64,000 nt of DNA from Thalassospira profundimaris (GTDB lineage Bacteria > Pseudomonadota > Alphaproteobacteria > Rhodospirillales > Thalassospiraceae): contig NZ_JPWF01000021.1 in the NCBI RefSeq assembly GCF_003326675.1, forward strand, positions 1-64,000, read 5' to 3'. Below the pieces are notes generated by a model that saw nothing but the letters and a program-made list of their open reading frames with translations, did not search any database and was not told the DNA's origin. Below are positions 43,785 to 52,415 of this stretch, piece by piece (within the stretch, counting starts at the first letter, position 1; every line of letters starts with the position of its first letter). Made by a program: the position numbers and the translations under genes.

Positions 43785-45703
43785 TGGCGCATAAATCTGA
43801 CCTTATTGCTGATGATATTCTCGGCTACCTCAAAGCCCAGGAAGAAAAAAGCCTTCTGCTTTTCATCACCTGCGGCAGCGTGGATGACGGCAAGTCGACC
43901 CTGATCGGTCGTTTGCTTTGGGATTCCAAACTGATTTTCGAAGACCAATTGGCGGCACTGGAATCTGACAGCCGCAAGGTTGGCACCCAGGGCGGCGAGA
44001 TTGACTTTGCTCTGCTGCTTGATGGTCTTCAGGCCGAACGCGAACAGGGCATCACCATTGATGTCGCCTATCGCTTCTTCTCGACTGACAAGCGCAAATT
44101 CATTGTCGCCGATACCCCGGGCCACGAACAATATACGCGGAACATGGCAACCGGGGCATCGACCGCCGATGTTGCCGTGATCCTGATCGATGCCCGCAAA
44201 GGCATCCTGACCCAGACCCGTCGCCACAGCTTCATCACGTCGCTTTTGGGCATCAAGCACATAGTTCTGGCCGTCAACAAGATGGACCTGATCGATTATG
44301 ATCAGTCCAAATTTGACGAAATCGTTGCTGCCTATCAGGAATTTGCCGCCCAGCTAAATTACAGCTCGATCACGGCGATCCCGCTGTCGGCACTGCGTGG
44401 CGATAACATGATCGAAGCCAGTGCCAACACGCCCTGGTATTCCGGCCCGACGCTTCTTGCCCATCTTGAAACCGTTCAGGTCGAACAGGATGCAATCAAC
44501 AAGCCGTTCCGCCTTCCGGTGCAGTGGGTCAACCGTCCGAACCTTGATTTCCGCGGCTTTTCCGGCACCGTTTCATCGGGTCGGGTCAAACCGGGTGACG
44601 AAATTGTCGTGACCGCATCGGGACAGACCAGCAAGGTCAAGGATATCGTTACCTTTGATGGTAACCTTGACGAAGCCATCGCCGGTCAGGCGATCACTCT
44701 GACGCTTGAAGACGAGATCGATATTTCGCGTGGCGATGTTCTGGCCCCGGTTGACGCCAAGCCCGATTTCGCCGACCAGTTCGAAGCACGCATCATCTGG
44801 ATGCATGAAGACCATCTTCTGCCCGGTCGCCCCTATATCATCAAGATGGGCGGACAGGTCACCAACGCGCAGATCAGCGACCTGAAATACAAGGTCAATG
44901 TCAACACGCTTGAACATGTGGCGGGCAAGACGCTTGAACTCAACGAAGTCGGGATTGCCAATATCTCGACCGACAAGGCACTTGCCTTTGACCCCTATGA
45001 CGACAACCGCCATTCCGGTCGCTTCATCATCATTGACCGCTTCACCAACGCAACCGTTGGTGCAGGCATGGTCAACCATTCCCTTCGCCGTGCGACCAAC
45101 ATCAAGTGGCAGGAAATGGACATCAACAAAGGGGCACGAGCCTATCAGAAGGGCCAGAAATCGGTCGTTCTGTGGTTCACTGGCCTGTCGGGTGCGGGTA
45201 AATCGACCGTTGCCAATCTGGTGGAGAAAAAGCTCCATGCCCTTGGCAAGCACACCTACACCCTTGATGGTGACAATGTCCGTCATGGTCTGAACAAGGA
45301 TCTTGGCTTTACCGATGCCGATCGGGTGGAAAACATTCGTCGTGTTGGCGAAACTGCCAAACTGTTTGTTGATGCCGGAGTGATCACGCTGGTGTCCTTC
45401 ATCTCGCCATTCCGTAGCGAGCGTCAGCTTGCCCGCAGCCTTGTTGAAAAAGACGAGTTCATCGAAGTCTTTATCGACACCCCGCTGGAAGTTTGTGAAC
45501 AGCGTGACGTCAAGGGCCTTTACAAGAAAGCACGCGCCGGCGAAATCGCCAATTTCACCGGGATTTCGAGCCCTTATGAGCGACCGGAGAATGCAGAGAT
45601 CGTAGTCAACACCACCGATCAAAGCGCAGAAGAAGCCGCTGAACAGATTGTTGCAAAACTCGAAGAGTTCGGCGTTCTCGGTGCCTGGTACCCGGACATC
45701 TGA
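43784..45703 (+). CDS. cysNC: Bifunctional sulfate adenylyltransferase subunit 1 / APS kinase
   Basis: A 639-residue fusion. Residues 1-440 are the CysN GTPase: [28 protein letters not shown] and NKMDLIDY, with translation-factor-like barrels after. Residues 445-639 are APS kinase (CysC): Walker [19 protein letters not shown] near 463, [15 protein letters not shown] and [13 protein letters not shown]. The pair CysD/CysNC makes APS and then PAPS in the cytosol for sulfur assimilation. In rhizobia the same fusion (NodQ) serves sulfation of signals, but a household role is the default here. A strong terminator ends the two-gene operon. Confidence 0.96.
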   Translation: MAHKSDLIADDILGYLKAQEEKSLLLFITCGSVDDGKSTLIGRLLWDSKLIFEDQLAALESDSRKVGTQGGEIDFALLLDGLQAEREQGITIDVAYRFFSTDKRKFIVADTPGHEQYTRNMATGASTADVAVILIDARKGILTQTRRHSFITSLLGIKHIVLAVNKMDLIDYDQSKFDEIVAAYQEFAAQLNYSSITAIPLSALRGDNMIEASANTPWYSGPTLLAHLETVQVEQDAINKPFRLPVQWVNRPNLDFRGFSGTVSSGRVKPGDEIVVTASGQTSKVKDIVTFDGNLDEAIAGQAITLTLEDEIDISRGDVLAPVDAKPDFADQFEARIIWMHEDHLLPGRPYIIKMGGQVTNAQISDLKYKVNVNTLEHVAGKTLELNEVGIANISTDKALAFDPYDDNRHSGRFIIIDRFTNATVGAGMVNHSLRRATNIKWQEMDINKGARAYQKGQKSVVLWFTGLSGAGKSTVANLVEKKLHALGKHTYTLDGDNVRHGLNKDLGFTDADRVENIRRVGETAKLFVDAGVITLVSFISPFRSERQLARSLVEKDEFIEVFIDTPLEVCEQRDVKGLYKKARAGEIANFTGISSPYERPENAEIVVNTTDQSAEEAAEQIVAKLEEFGVLGAWYPDI

Positions 45704-45720
45704 TCCTTCAGCAGATCAAC

Positions 45721-45762
45721 CACAAGAAAACCCGGCAATTTCGACTGCCGGGTTTTCTTGTG
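45721..45762. terminator. Terminator of the cysD-cysNC operon
   Basis: A perfect 17-bp inverted repeat, CACAAGAAAACCCGGCA (45721-45737) with its complement at 45746-45762, has an 8-base loop and a TTTTC within the right arm. Confidence 0.85.
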
Positions 45763-45932
45763 CAACCAACATTCCAAGACCACAGAACACCTTGAATAAT
45801 TTATTTTATTTCAAATAGTTAAAAAGAATTTCACCCTCATAAATTCTGGTGAAATGTGATTGCAGATGCGCATCAAACATGCGAATTTGTACGCGGTTGG
45901 GAATGACGCATGTGTATTCAGAAGAGGACATC

Positions 45933-46442
45933 ATGAACGCATTCGCTAATCGTTATTCAACACCATTTTTAACCGGACTGTTTCTGGTTTCCCTGATCTC
46001 GGGTATCGCCCTTTTCTTCCATTGGTCATCAGGAACGTTCCATGCCATGCATGAATGGCTCAGCATGGTTCTGATCCTTCCGTTTGCATTCCATATCTGG
46101 AAAAACTGGCGGGCCTTGATCGGCTATATCAAGCGCAAACAACTGATCTGGCCGCTTGTGATTTCCTTGATCGCGGCTGCCATTTTTGTTGTTCCTAGCA
46201 TTATCGGCAACGGTGCGGGCAGTGGTGGCAATCCGGCCTTTCGTGCCATTTCCACCTTGTCACAAGCCCCGATCACACACCTTGCGCCGGTCCTGGCAAC
46301 GACACCCGAAGATGTCATCAAGTCCTTGCAGGACAAAGGACTGTCCGTCATATCCGAAAATCAGACTTTGGAAGAAATTTCCCGGAACAATGGCGCCGAT
46401 GCACGTGATCTTGTCATTTCACTTCTGCCATCCGGAAAATAA
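45933..46442 (+). CDS. DUF4405-type membrane protein
   Basis: A 169-residue inner-membrane protein. Three helices occur at about 12-30, 40-57 and 72-92; the second and the following loop carry His residues (HAMHEWLSMVL, AFHIWKNW) in the arrangement of DUF4405/cytochrome b561-like heme-binding families. The C-terminal 70 residues are soluble with VATTPEDVIKSLQDKGL, a small domain that may fold like a helical repeat. AGAGGA precedes the chosen ATG; an earlier in-frame ATG at 45849 lacks support. The function is unknown, possibly redox-linked. Confidence 0.75.
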   Translation: MNAFANRYSTPFLTGLFLVSLISGIALFFHWSSGTFHAMHEWLSMVLILPFAFHIWKNWRALIGYIKRKQLIWPLVISLIAAAIFVVPSIIGNGAGSGGNPAFRAISTLSQAPITHLAPVLATTPEDVIKSLQDKGLSVISENQTLEEISRNNGADARDLVISLLPSGK

Positions 46443-46609
46443 AAACATCTGAAGTTCATGAAAGGCAACAGGCGATCCTGCAAGCCGGATCGTCTGTTGC
46501 GCCGTCCACTTCACGTCATTGGTCCCACCAGATTTAGCAAACTGGCACTGGATCACCGGACCAATTTTGCGCATCCTCAGATCAGAAAACAGATAAACAA
46601 GGATCCTTC

Positions 46610-47320
46610 ATGACCTCGCCCCATAATGACGACTTCGGCAAACCGGTTGGCCATCCGGTAGAAAACTGGACAGGTTGCGCACTCCCGCCCAGAAACGACA
46701 TGGTGGGGCAGCACGTGATTGTCAGTCCGCTTGATGTTGACCGCGACGCGCAGCAACTTTTTGACGCCAACAGTGCGGCCACAGACGGTTCGCGCTTCAC
46801 CTATTTGTCGACCCACGCCTTTGACGATTTTGCCGCTTATCGCGCATGGCTTGAGGGTATGGCGGCCAACAGCGACCCGATGCTGCATACCATTATCGAC
46901 AAGGCCACCAACAAGGCCGTTGGCGTTGCCGCCTTCATGCGGATAGACAAGGCCAACGGTGTTGTTGAAATCGGCAATATCAACTATGCCCCTGCCCTTT
47001 CAAAAACCATCGGCGGGACCGAGGCGATGTTTCTGATGATGAACCGCGCCTTTGATGAACTCGGCTATCGCCGCTACGAATGGAAATGCGACGATCAGAA
47101 CGCCCCGTCTCGCGCCGCCGCCGCCCGATATGGCTTCACCTACGAGGGAATCTTCCGCAATCACATGGTCTATAAGGGCCGGAACCGAAATACGGCCTGG
47201 TTTTCCATAACAGTGGAAGAATGGCCCGCAGTTCGGGCCGGGTTTGAAGCCTGGCTGTCCCCCGATAACTTTGATGCAAACGGCAATCAACGCCAGCGTC
47301 TTGAAGACTTGCGGGGCTGA
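46610..47320 (+). CDS. GNAT-family N-acetyltransferase (RimJ/RimL-like)
   Basis: A 236-residue cytosolic acetyltransferase. The middle has FAAYRAWLEGMAANSDPMLH, then GVAAFMRIDKANGVVEIGNINYAPAL and the acetyl-CoA region TEAMFLMMNRAFDELGYRRYEWKCD, followed by GFTYEGIFRNHMVYKGRNRNTAWFSI. This block order is that of the GNAT group near RimJ/RimL, which also includes small-molecule acetylators. The N-terminal 40 residues (NDDFGKPVGHPVENW) are typical of this subfamily. AAGGA precedes the ATG. The acceptor is not known. Confidence 0.88.
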   Translation: MTSPHNDDFGKPVGHPVENWTGCALPPRNDMVGQHVIVSPLDVDRDAQQLFDANSAATDGSRFTYLSTHAFDDFAAYRAWLEGMAANSDPMLHTIIDKATNKAVGVAAFMRIDKANGVVEIGNINYAPALSKTIGGTEAMFLMMNRAFDELGYRRYEWKCDDQNAPSRAAAARYGFTYEGIFRNHMVYKGRNRNTAWFSITVEEWPAVRAGFEAWLSPDNFDANGNQRQRLEDLRG

Positions 47321-47342
47321 CTAACATCAGCCCAGTTTTGGT

Positions 47343-47394
47343 GATGCCGGTGCCCAGTGTCGCATGCCAAGTGTCGCACCGGCATCCTGATTTT
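47343..47394 (+). terminator. Hairpin after the acetyltransferase gene
   Basis: GATGCCGGTGC (47343-47353) pairs with GCACCGGCATC (47376-47386), followed by CTGATTTT. The 22-base loop holds the direct repeat AGTGTCGCA twice. Confidence 0.6.
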
Positions 47395-47459
47395 GATCAG
47401 ATCCGAAACGTGATACAGTCCCCTGACAAAATGTCCGATTACGTCAGGGGCGGTACATC

Positions 47460-48395
47460 ATGGCCATCATCCGTTCGATACCCTTCATCATCTGTGCGAC
47501 AGCAATCACAATCGGTTCGTTCGCAGGCCTGATTGCATCCGCGAAGGCGGATATCACCCTTCCTGTCCCGAGCGCCAAAGACATCATCACGGTCGAGCTG
47601 CACAGCTATGATCAATTGGCCAATTTCTTTGATGACCTTGGCTATACACCGAAATCATGGGATGCAGGCGAACGTGTTATTCCGCGCTTGTTCCTGCAAA
47701 CCATCCCAAGCCTGTGGCGCGACGAGATTGCCGATCAACTGACCGTCACCGCCAAAAAGCGGACATTCTTCCGAACCCTTGGCCCCCTGATCCTGCTGGC
47801 CAATGAAGAAATAGCGTTTCAGCAAAAGGCATTGCAGGACGCGATCACCAGTAATGACACAGCCATCATCACGGAACTGGCCAGCCAGTATCGGGTCACG
47901 ACCCCAGCCGATGATCCCGCAACCATTGCCGAGTTAAAAATGCGAATTGGACCAGTTCCGGCATCGCTTGCCATGGCGCAGATGGCGATTGAAAGTGGCT
48001 GGGGAACATCACGTTTTGCAGCACAGGGAAATGCCCTGTTCGGGCAGTGGACCTATGGCGGTAACGGCATCACCCCGGAACAGCAAAGAACCCATCTGGG
48101 CGACTACAAGATCGCCGCCTTTGAAACGCCGTTCAGGTCGGTACGGGCCTACATGATCAATCTTAATACCGGTTCCGCCTATCAGGAATTCCGCGACATG
48201 CGTGCCGCGATGATTAAACGCAACGAACCCCTTTCAGGTAGCGACCTTGCCGAAACACTCACCCGCTATTCCGAACGTGGCGGCGTTTATATCAAGGAAA
48301 TTCAGGCGGTCATTCGTCAGAACAAACTGGCCCATGCCGATGATGCAGTTCTGGAAGAAAGTCCATATTATCACCTGATCCCGCAGGGTGAATGA
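47460..48395 (+). CDS. Exported glucosaminidase-domain protein (Bax-like)
   Basis: A 311-residue protein with an N-terminal signal segment (hydrophobic residues 6-27, ending ASAKA) and a C-terminal Bax-type glucosaminidase domain: the catalytic Glu is in AQMAIESGWGTSRFAAQGNALFGQW near residue 170, and FETPFRSVRAYMINLNT and GVYIKEIQ follow. It should cleave peptidoglycan glycan strands in the periplasm or outside. The N-terminal 130 residues (VELHSYDQLANFFDDLGY and so on) are as in other alphaproteobacterial Bax relatives. The AGGGGCGG ribosome binding site is good. It is a single gene. Confidence 0.88.
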   Translation: MAIIRSIPFIICATAITIGSFAGLIASAKADITLPVPSAKDIITVELHSYDQLANFFDDLGYTPKSWDAGERVIPRLFLQTIPSLWRDEIADQLTVTAKKRTFFRTLGPLILLANEEIAFQQKALQDAITSNDTAIITELASQYRVTTPADDPATIAELKMRIGPVPASLAMAQMAIESGWGTSRFAAQGNALFGQWTYGGNGITPEQQRTHLGDYKIAAFETPFRSVRAYMINLNTGSAYQEFRDMRAAMIKRNEPLSGSDLAETLTRYSERGGVYIKEIQAVIRQNKLAHADDAVLEESPYYHLIPQGE

Positions 48396-48498
48396 CAGTG
48401 TTCCACAAATTGCCAAGCATCTGACAAACTGGTGATTTTGTTTTGTTCGGTCTTGGCCCTATAGTCGGCCGACGAATGAAAAACCGGATGATATTTCA

Positions 48499-49134
48499 AT
48501 GTTTGACGCCCGTCTGCGCCCGCTGATTGACAAACCGCTTAATGCGGTTGCCAGAACACTTTCCGGTACCGGTATTACGCCAAACATGATCACCGGGTTC
48601 GGCTTTTTTCTGGGGCTGATCGCGGCGGCCTGTCTTGCCTTTCAACTGGATTATGCGGCCCTTGGTCTGATCCTGGCATCAAGGATCATGGATGGTCTTG
48701 ATGGTGCAGTCGCCCGAAACGCCGCACCCCGTTCGCGCCATCCCGGTGCGAAAAGCCAGGAAAGCGATCTTGGCGGTTACTACGATATTGTCGCCGACTT
48801 CCTGTTTTATTCGGGCATCATACTGGCCTTTGCCATTGGGCGCCCGGAACATGCGCTTATGGCGGCATTCCTGATTTTCTGTTTTGTCGGCACCGGATCA
48901 AGCTTTTTGGCCTATGCCATCATTGCCGCCAAACAGAACCGCAACCATGACCAGCAAGGCAAGAAAAGTTTTTACTTCCTGACCGGCATCACCGAAGGCA
49001 GCGAAACCATTTTCGTCCTGTGCCTGATCTGTCTGTTTCCGCACTGGTTCCCGCAAATCGCGGTGATCTTTGGTGCCCTGTGTCTGATCACGACATTTGG
49101 GCGGATTTTGCAGGCACGTCGCGACTTTGGATAG
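48499..49134 (+). CDS. CDP-alcohol phosphatidyltransferase family protein
   Basis: A 211-residue inner-membrane enzyme. The family motif is complete: MDGLDGAVARN ... SDLGGYYDIVADF near residues 68-105 gives the DGxxAR, Gx3D and x3D acids that bind Mg and CDP-diacylglycerol. Six or so helices surround it. Such enzymes exchange CMP for an alcohol to make phospholipids such as phosphatidylglycerol phosphate or phosphatidylinositol-like lipids. The alcohol here is not shown. The insertion between the two halves of the motif (RSRHPGAKSQE) is somewhat longer than in PgsA. Confidence 0.9.
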   Translation: MFDARLRPLIDKPLNAVARTLSGTGITPNMITGFGFFLGLIAAACLAFQLDYAALGLILASRIMDGLDGAVARNAAPRSRHPGAKSQESDLGGYYDIVADFLFYSGIILAFAIGRPEHALMAAFLIFCFVGTGSSFLAYAIIAAKQNRNHDQQGKKSFYFLTGITEGSETIFVLCLICLFPHWFPQIAVIFGALCLITTFGRILQARRDFG

Positions 49135-49238
49135 GCACCATCAATCCAGCTTCTTGAAACGCCAGATTAGCAAAACCATATCCAAGCCACTCAAAAACGT
49201 GCCCTTTCCGGCAGGCTCGCCAACCAGACAGGATCAAA

Positions 49239-50342
49239 ATGCGGCCCATTGCTTTCATCCTTGCCTTGATTTTCGGGTCCTTCATCCTTGTTGCCTGCGA
49301 TCAGTCCGGCCCGATTAAAATAGGCTTTATTGCGGAATTGGAAGGCCCGGGATCAGATACAGGGATGGATTCCCTGAATGCCCTTAAGCTTGCGGCCCAA
49401 CAGATTAATGCCCAAGGCGGCATTGATGGCCGCATGATTGAAATCATCCCGCGAGATGATCAAAAATCTCCGGAAGTCGCACAAAAACTGGTCCAGGAAT
49501 TTGCCGAACTGGGTGTGGATGCGATTGTTGGCCCGATCATAAGCTCAATCGGGATGGCGATGCTTCCCGTGATCAATGAACTTGGCATCGTCACCGTCTC
49601 GCCAACTGTTTCTGCCACCGATTTTGCCGGTTTTCGCGATTATCTGTTTCGTATCAATACGACCACACGCGAAAATGCGCGTGCCTATGCAAGGCGCAGT
49701 ATTACGGAGGGCAGAAACCGGGTGGCCCTTGCCCTGGATGGCCAAAACGAAGCCTTTGCCGATAGCTGGTATCGCGAATTCCTTTTGGAATTTGATGAAC
49801 GTGGCGGCCGTGTTGTTTCCAAGGTCTGGATCAACACCAAGGATGTCACCCATGCAATCGCGGCATCCCAGCTTCTGGATGGATCACCTGACGGAATTGT
49901 CCTGATCAGCAACGGTGTTGATAGCGCCAGTCTGGCAAAGGAAATCCGCGAACGAAATCAGGACGTTTCACTTTCGGCTGCCGAATGGGCCGGCACGAAT
50001 GCCCTGATCGAACAGGGTGGCGATGCGGTTGAAGGCATGGAACTGGTACAGGCCTATGATCGCTATGATCCCAATCCCCGCTATCAGGCCTTCATTGCCG
50101 ATTACATCCAAATGTTTGACCATCCGCCGGGATATAGCGCGGTCCTGACCCATGATGCCGCAACCATGCTGTTTACGGCCCTTAAGACCAAACACCCTGA
50201 TCAAACCTTGTCAAACGCACTGGTCACCTTGCCACCGCAACCCGGTTTGCATCAGGAATTGATGTTTGATCAATATGGCGACGGGAACCGGGACATCTAT
50301 TTCGTCGCGATCCAGAACGGCAGGTTCATTCGCGTTCAATAA
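49239..50342 (+). CDS. ABC-type branched-chain amino acid binding protein-like lipoprotein
   Basis: A 367-residue Leu/Ile/Val-binding-protein-type solute receptor. The N-terminus is a lipoprotein signal with lipobox ILVAC at Cys20, so it is likely membrane-anchored in the periplasm. The fold is marked by IKIGFIAELEGPGSDTG and ALKLAAQQINAQGGIDGR, then VDAIVGPIISSIGMAMLPVINELGIVTVSP. No permease or ATPase is adjacent, so it may feed a distant transporter or serve as a sensory receptor. AGGATC precedes the ATG. A hairpin terminator follows. Confidence 0.9.
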   Translation: MRPIAFILALIFGSFILVACDQSGPIKIGFIAELEGPGSDTGMDSLNALKLAAQQINAQGGIDGRMIEIIPRDDQKSPEVAQKLVQEFAELGVDAIVGPIISSIGMAMLPVINELGIVTVSPTVSATDFAGFRDYLFRINTTTRENARAYARRSITEGRNRVALALDGQNEAFADSWYREFLLEFDERGGRVVSKVWINTKDVTHAIAASQLLDGSPDGIVLISNGVDSASLAKEIRERNQDVSLSAAEWAGTNALIEQGGDAVEGMELVQAYDRYDPNPRYQAFIADYIQMFDHPPGYSAVLTHDAATMLFTALKTKHPDQTLSNALVTLPPQPGLHQELMFDQYGDGNRDIYFVAIQNGRFIRVQ

Positions 50343-50363
50343 TCTTGTGATCACCAGAATCAA

Positions 50364-50387
50364 AAAGCCCTGCGCTTGCAGGGCTTT
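50364..50387. terminator. Terminator after the binding-protein gene
   Basis: AAAGCCCTGC pairs with GCAGGGCTTT around a GCTT loop; A/T flanks on both sides allow either direction. Confidence 0.75.
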
Positions 50388-50429
50388 CGTCATTCAAGGC
50401 TGCGTGGATCACATGATCAACAGACCAGT

Positions 50430-50777
50430 CTAGTGATCGCTTTCCTCAAGGAAATGATCGCCAAGGCCGGTATCATATTCCATGCCTTCCTTGGTCAGAA
50501 CGATGCTTGCCGGATAACCTTCCTTGACCAGACCTTTGCGGATCAGGGCAACCCAGACTGCCGGGTTGGCAAAACCGCTGGCATCGCGGGCCGCAACGGT
50601 GAATTTGCCAACATGGACATGATCACCATGGGCATGGGGTACGCGCAGAAGGGTTGCCTCGCCGCTGGCTTCATCGATCTGGCCCGAATTTGGATCCTTG
50701 GCGATAACCTGTGCCAGCACAAGGGTACGAAGCTGCAAATTATTGAGTTTCAGCGGATTTTTGCGAACAAATGCCAT
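50430..50777 (-). CDS. Hypothetical protein with His-rich centre
   Basis: I do not recognise this 115-residue cytosolic protein. It has a central His patch HAHGDHVHVGKF near residues 48-59 and a C-terminal HFLEESDH, which together could bind a divalent metal. The segment LQLRTLVLAQVIAK precedes it, and FANPAVWVALIRKGLVKEGYPASIVLTKEGMEY follows. GGGAG precedes the ATG. Codon use is normal, so it is probably a conserved chromosomal gene. Neighbours give no functional hint. Confidence 0.7.
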   Translation of the reverse strand: MAFVRKNPLKLNNLQLRTLVLAQVIAKDPNSGQIDEASGEATLLRVPHAHGDHVHVGKFTVAARDASGFANPAVWVALIRKGLVKEGYPASIVLTKEGMEYDTGLGDHFLEESDH

Positions 50778-50892
50778 AACCGGTCTCCCGCGGTTTTGAT
50801 GTTAAATTTGCAAGGACATATCTGTTACTTGGCGCAATGATGCAAGCCCTGTTTTGGTCAACGGCCTTGCAGCAATTGCATTGCTTGGCCAT

Positions 50893-51168
50893 TCAACCGC
50901 CTGCCAGTTGCCTGCGCAATTTGCGATCACGCTTAAGGTGCCATTCCCGGCTCATGGCTTGTCCGAATGTGCGGAACCGTTCGACATAAACCAGTTCCCA
51001 TTGCCGACCCCGGGTGGTTTTTGCACCTTTGCCGCTGTTATGCGTCGCAAGGCGCGCGTCGACATCGGTTGACCATCCCACATAGGTCCGTGGCAACTTT
51101 ACCCGCGCATTTGCCGCCGGATCAAAGTCCCGTTCTCGCAGCACATAGACAAAGGTGAATGACGCCAT
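50893..51168 (-). CDS. GIY-YIG nuclease superfamily protein
   Basis: A 91-residue single-domain protein of the UvrC-N/YhbQ-like group. The GIY-YIG signature is FVYVL ... TYVGWSTDVDARLATHNSGKGAKTTRGR, with the conserved Arg (DARLATH) and the C-terminal Glu (SREWHLKR). The unusual insert ERDFDPAANARVKLP separates the two signature halves. Such small nucleases are of uncertain function in bacteria. No clear ribosome binding site is visible before the ATG. It is a single gene. Confidence 0.82.
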   Translation of the reverse strand: MASFTFVYVLRERDFDPAANARVKLPRTYVGWSTDVDARLATHNSGKGAKTTRGRQWELVYVERFRTFGQAMSREWHLKRDRKLRRQLAGG

Positions 51169-51318
51169 TTTCGAAATGCCGAGCCTTGCGACTTGGAGAT
51201 TATCGCGCTTTATGCTGTGGCGAAAACGACCGACATCGGGAACCGGAGCCCAGCATACTTGAATACATGGGCACCGGAAGCGCCGAAATCAGTCGTTTGC
51301 AACCCGGCATGAAGCGAA

Positions 51319-52098
51319 TTAAAGGGTGGAGTTAAACGCCCCGCCATCGAGCAGGATATTCTGACCGACCATGAATTTCGCATGTTCGCTGCACATGAAG
51401 GCACAGGTCGCACCGAAATCAAGCGGATCACCAAAACGTCCGGTCGGAAGACCAGCCTGGGTTTTGGTGCGCGCATCATCAAGGCTGATGCCCTCGGCCT
51501 TGGACTTGTTGGTCATCAGGGCATTGATACGATCCGTATCATGCTGGCCCGGAAGCAGGTTGTTCATGATCACGCCGTCCTTGGCGACCTGACGCGACGT
51601 ACCCGCCACAAAGCCGGTCAGACCGGCGCGCGCGCCGTTCGAAAGACCAAGATGCGGGATCGGCGATTTGACTGAACCCGACGTGATATTAACGATACGG
51701 CCCCATTTGCGTGAAATCATGCCCGGCAGAACCGCTGTCGCCAACAGGATCGGCGTCAGCATGTTCGACTGAACCGCAGCTTCCCATTCGGCCTGTCCCC
51801 AATCGGACCAGATACCCGGGGGCGGACCACCGGCATTGTTGACAAGGATGTCGGGCGCATCAACAGCGGCCAGAACCTTGTTGCGGCCTTCCTCGGTGGT
51901 GATGTCACAGGCAACCGTGTTGACATTCACACCAAATGTGTCACGGATATATTCCGCCGTTTCATTCAACGGCCCTTCGGAACGCGCATTGAGGACAAGA
52001 TCAACACCGGCCTCGGCCAGTTTGATCGCACATCCACGGCCAAGTCCCTTGGACGAGGCACAGACAATCGCCTTGCGGCCCTTAATTCCCAGATCCAT
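51319..52098 (-). CDS. SDR-family oxidoreductase lacking the YxxxK catalytic pair
   Basis: A 259-residue short-chain dehydrogenase. The Rossmann motif is CASSKGLGRGCA near residue 13 (the usual TGxxxGxG with a Ser-Lys variant), NNAGG near 85 and the active Ser in INITSGSVKSP near 140. Where YxxxK is expected the sequence is HLGLSNGARAGL: Tyr is replaced by Leu and Lys by Arg. The same substitution occurs in a recognised branch of SDR proteins, so it is not necessarily dead, but classical dehydrogenase chemistry is doubtful. GGAGGATCC precedes the ATG. A single gene, divergent from the autotransporter. Confidence 0.85.
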   Translation of the reverse strand: MDLGIKGRKAIVCASSKGLGRGCAIKLAEAGVDLVLNARSEGPLNETAEYIRDTFGVNVNTVACDITTEEGRNKVLAAVDAPDILVNNAGGPPPGIWSDWGQAEWEAAVQSNMLTPILLATAVLPGMISRKWGRIVNITSGSVKSPIPHLGLSNGARAGLTGFVAGTSRQVAKDGVIMNNLLPGQHDTDRINALMTNKSKAEGISLDDARTKTQAGLPTGRFGDPLDFGATCAFMCSEHAKFMVGQNILLDGGAFNSTL

Positions 52099-52415
52099 CG
52101 GATCCTCCCATTCTGGTATTCAAATAATGGCAGGAATTTAGACCGGGTTCGACCATCGGGTCAAACCCCGTTCCCACCCAATTAGAATGATCATTCAAAA
52201 TCGTTCGAACTATCCCCCAAAATCCCGTAACCACGATGCTCGTCCGCGATTGGAATCGATCTAGAAAAACAACCATTCCTGTACACGATTTTGTTGAACA
52301 TTACCCAGAGTTGATGTAAAGGAAAATTTGAACGCATAAAAAATAGCGTAAAACCAATCAATAAGATGGCGTAACAACCGGGTGCGTTCACCGGGACAGT
52401 CGGGCAGAACGTACA
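52099..52415. other. Divergent intergenic region, SDR / inverse autotransporter
   Basis: No gene is supported. The stretch is more AT-rich than the flanks and must carry both promoters. I see no strong palindrome or terminator that I would mark. Confidence 0.4.
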
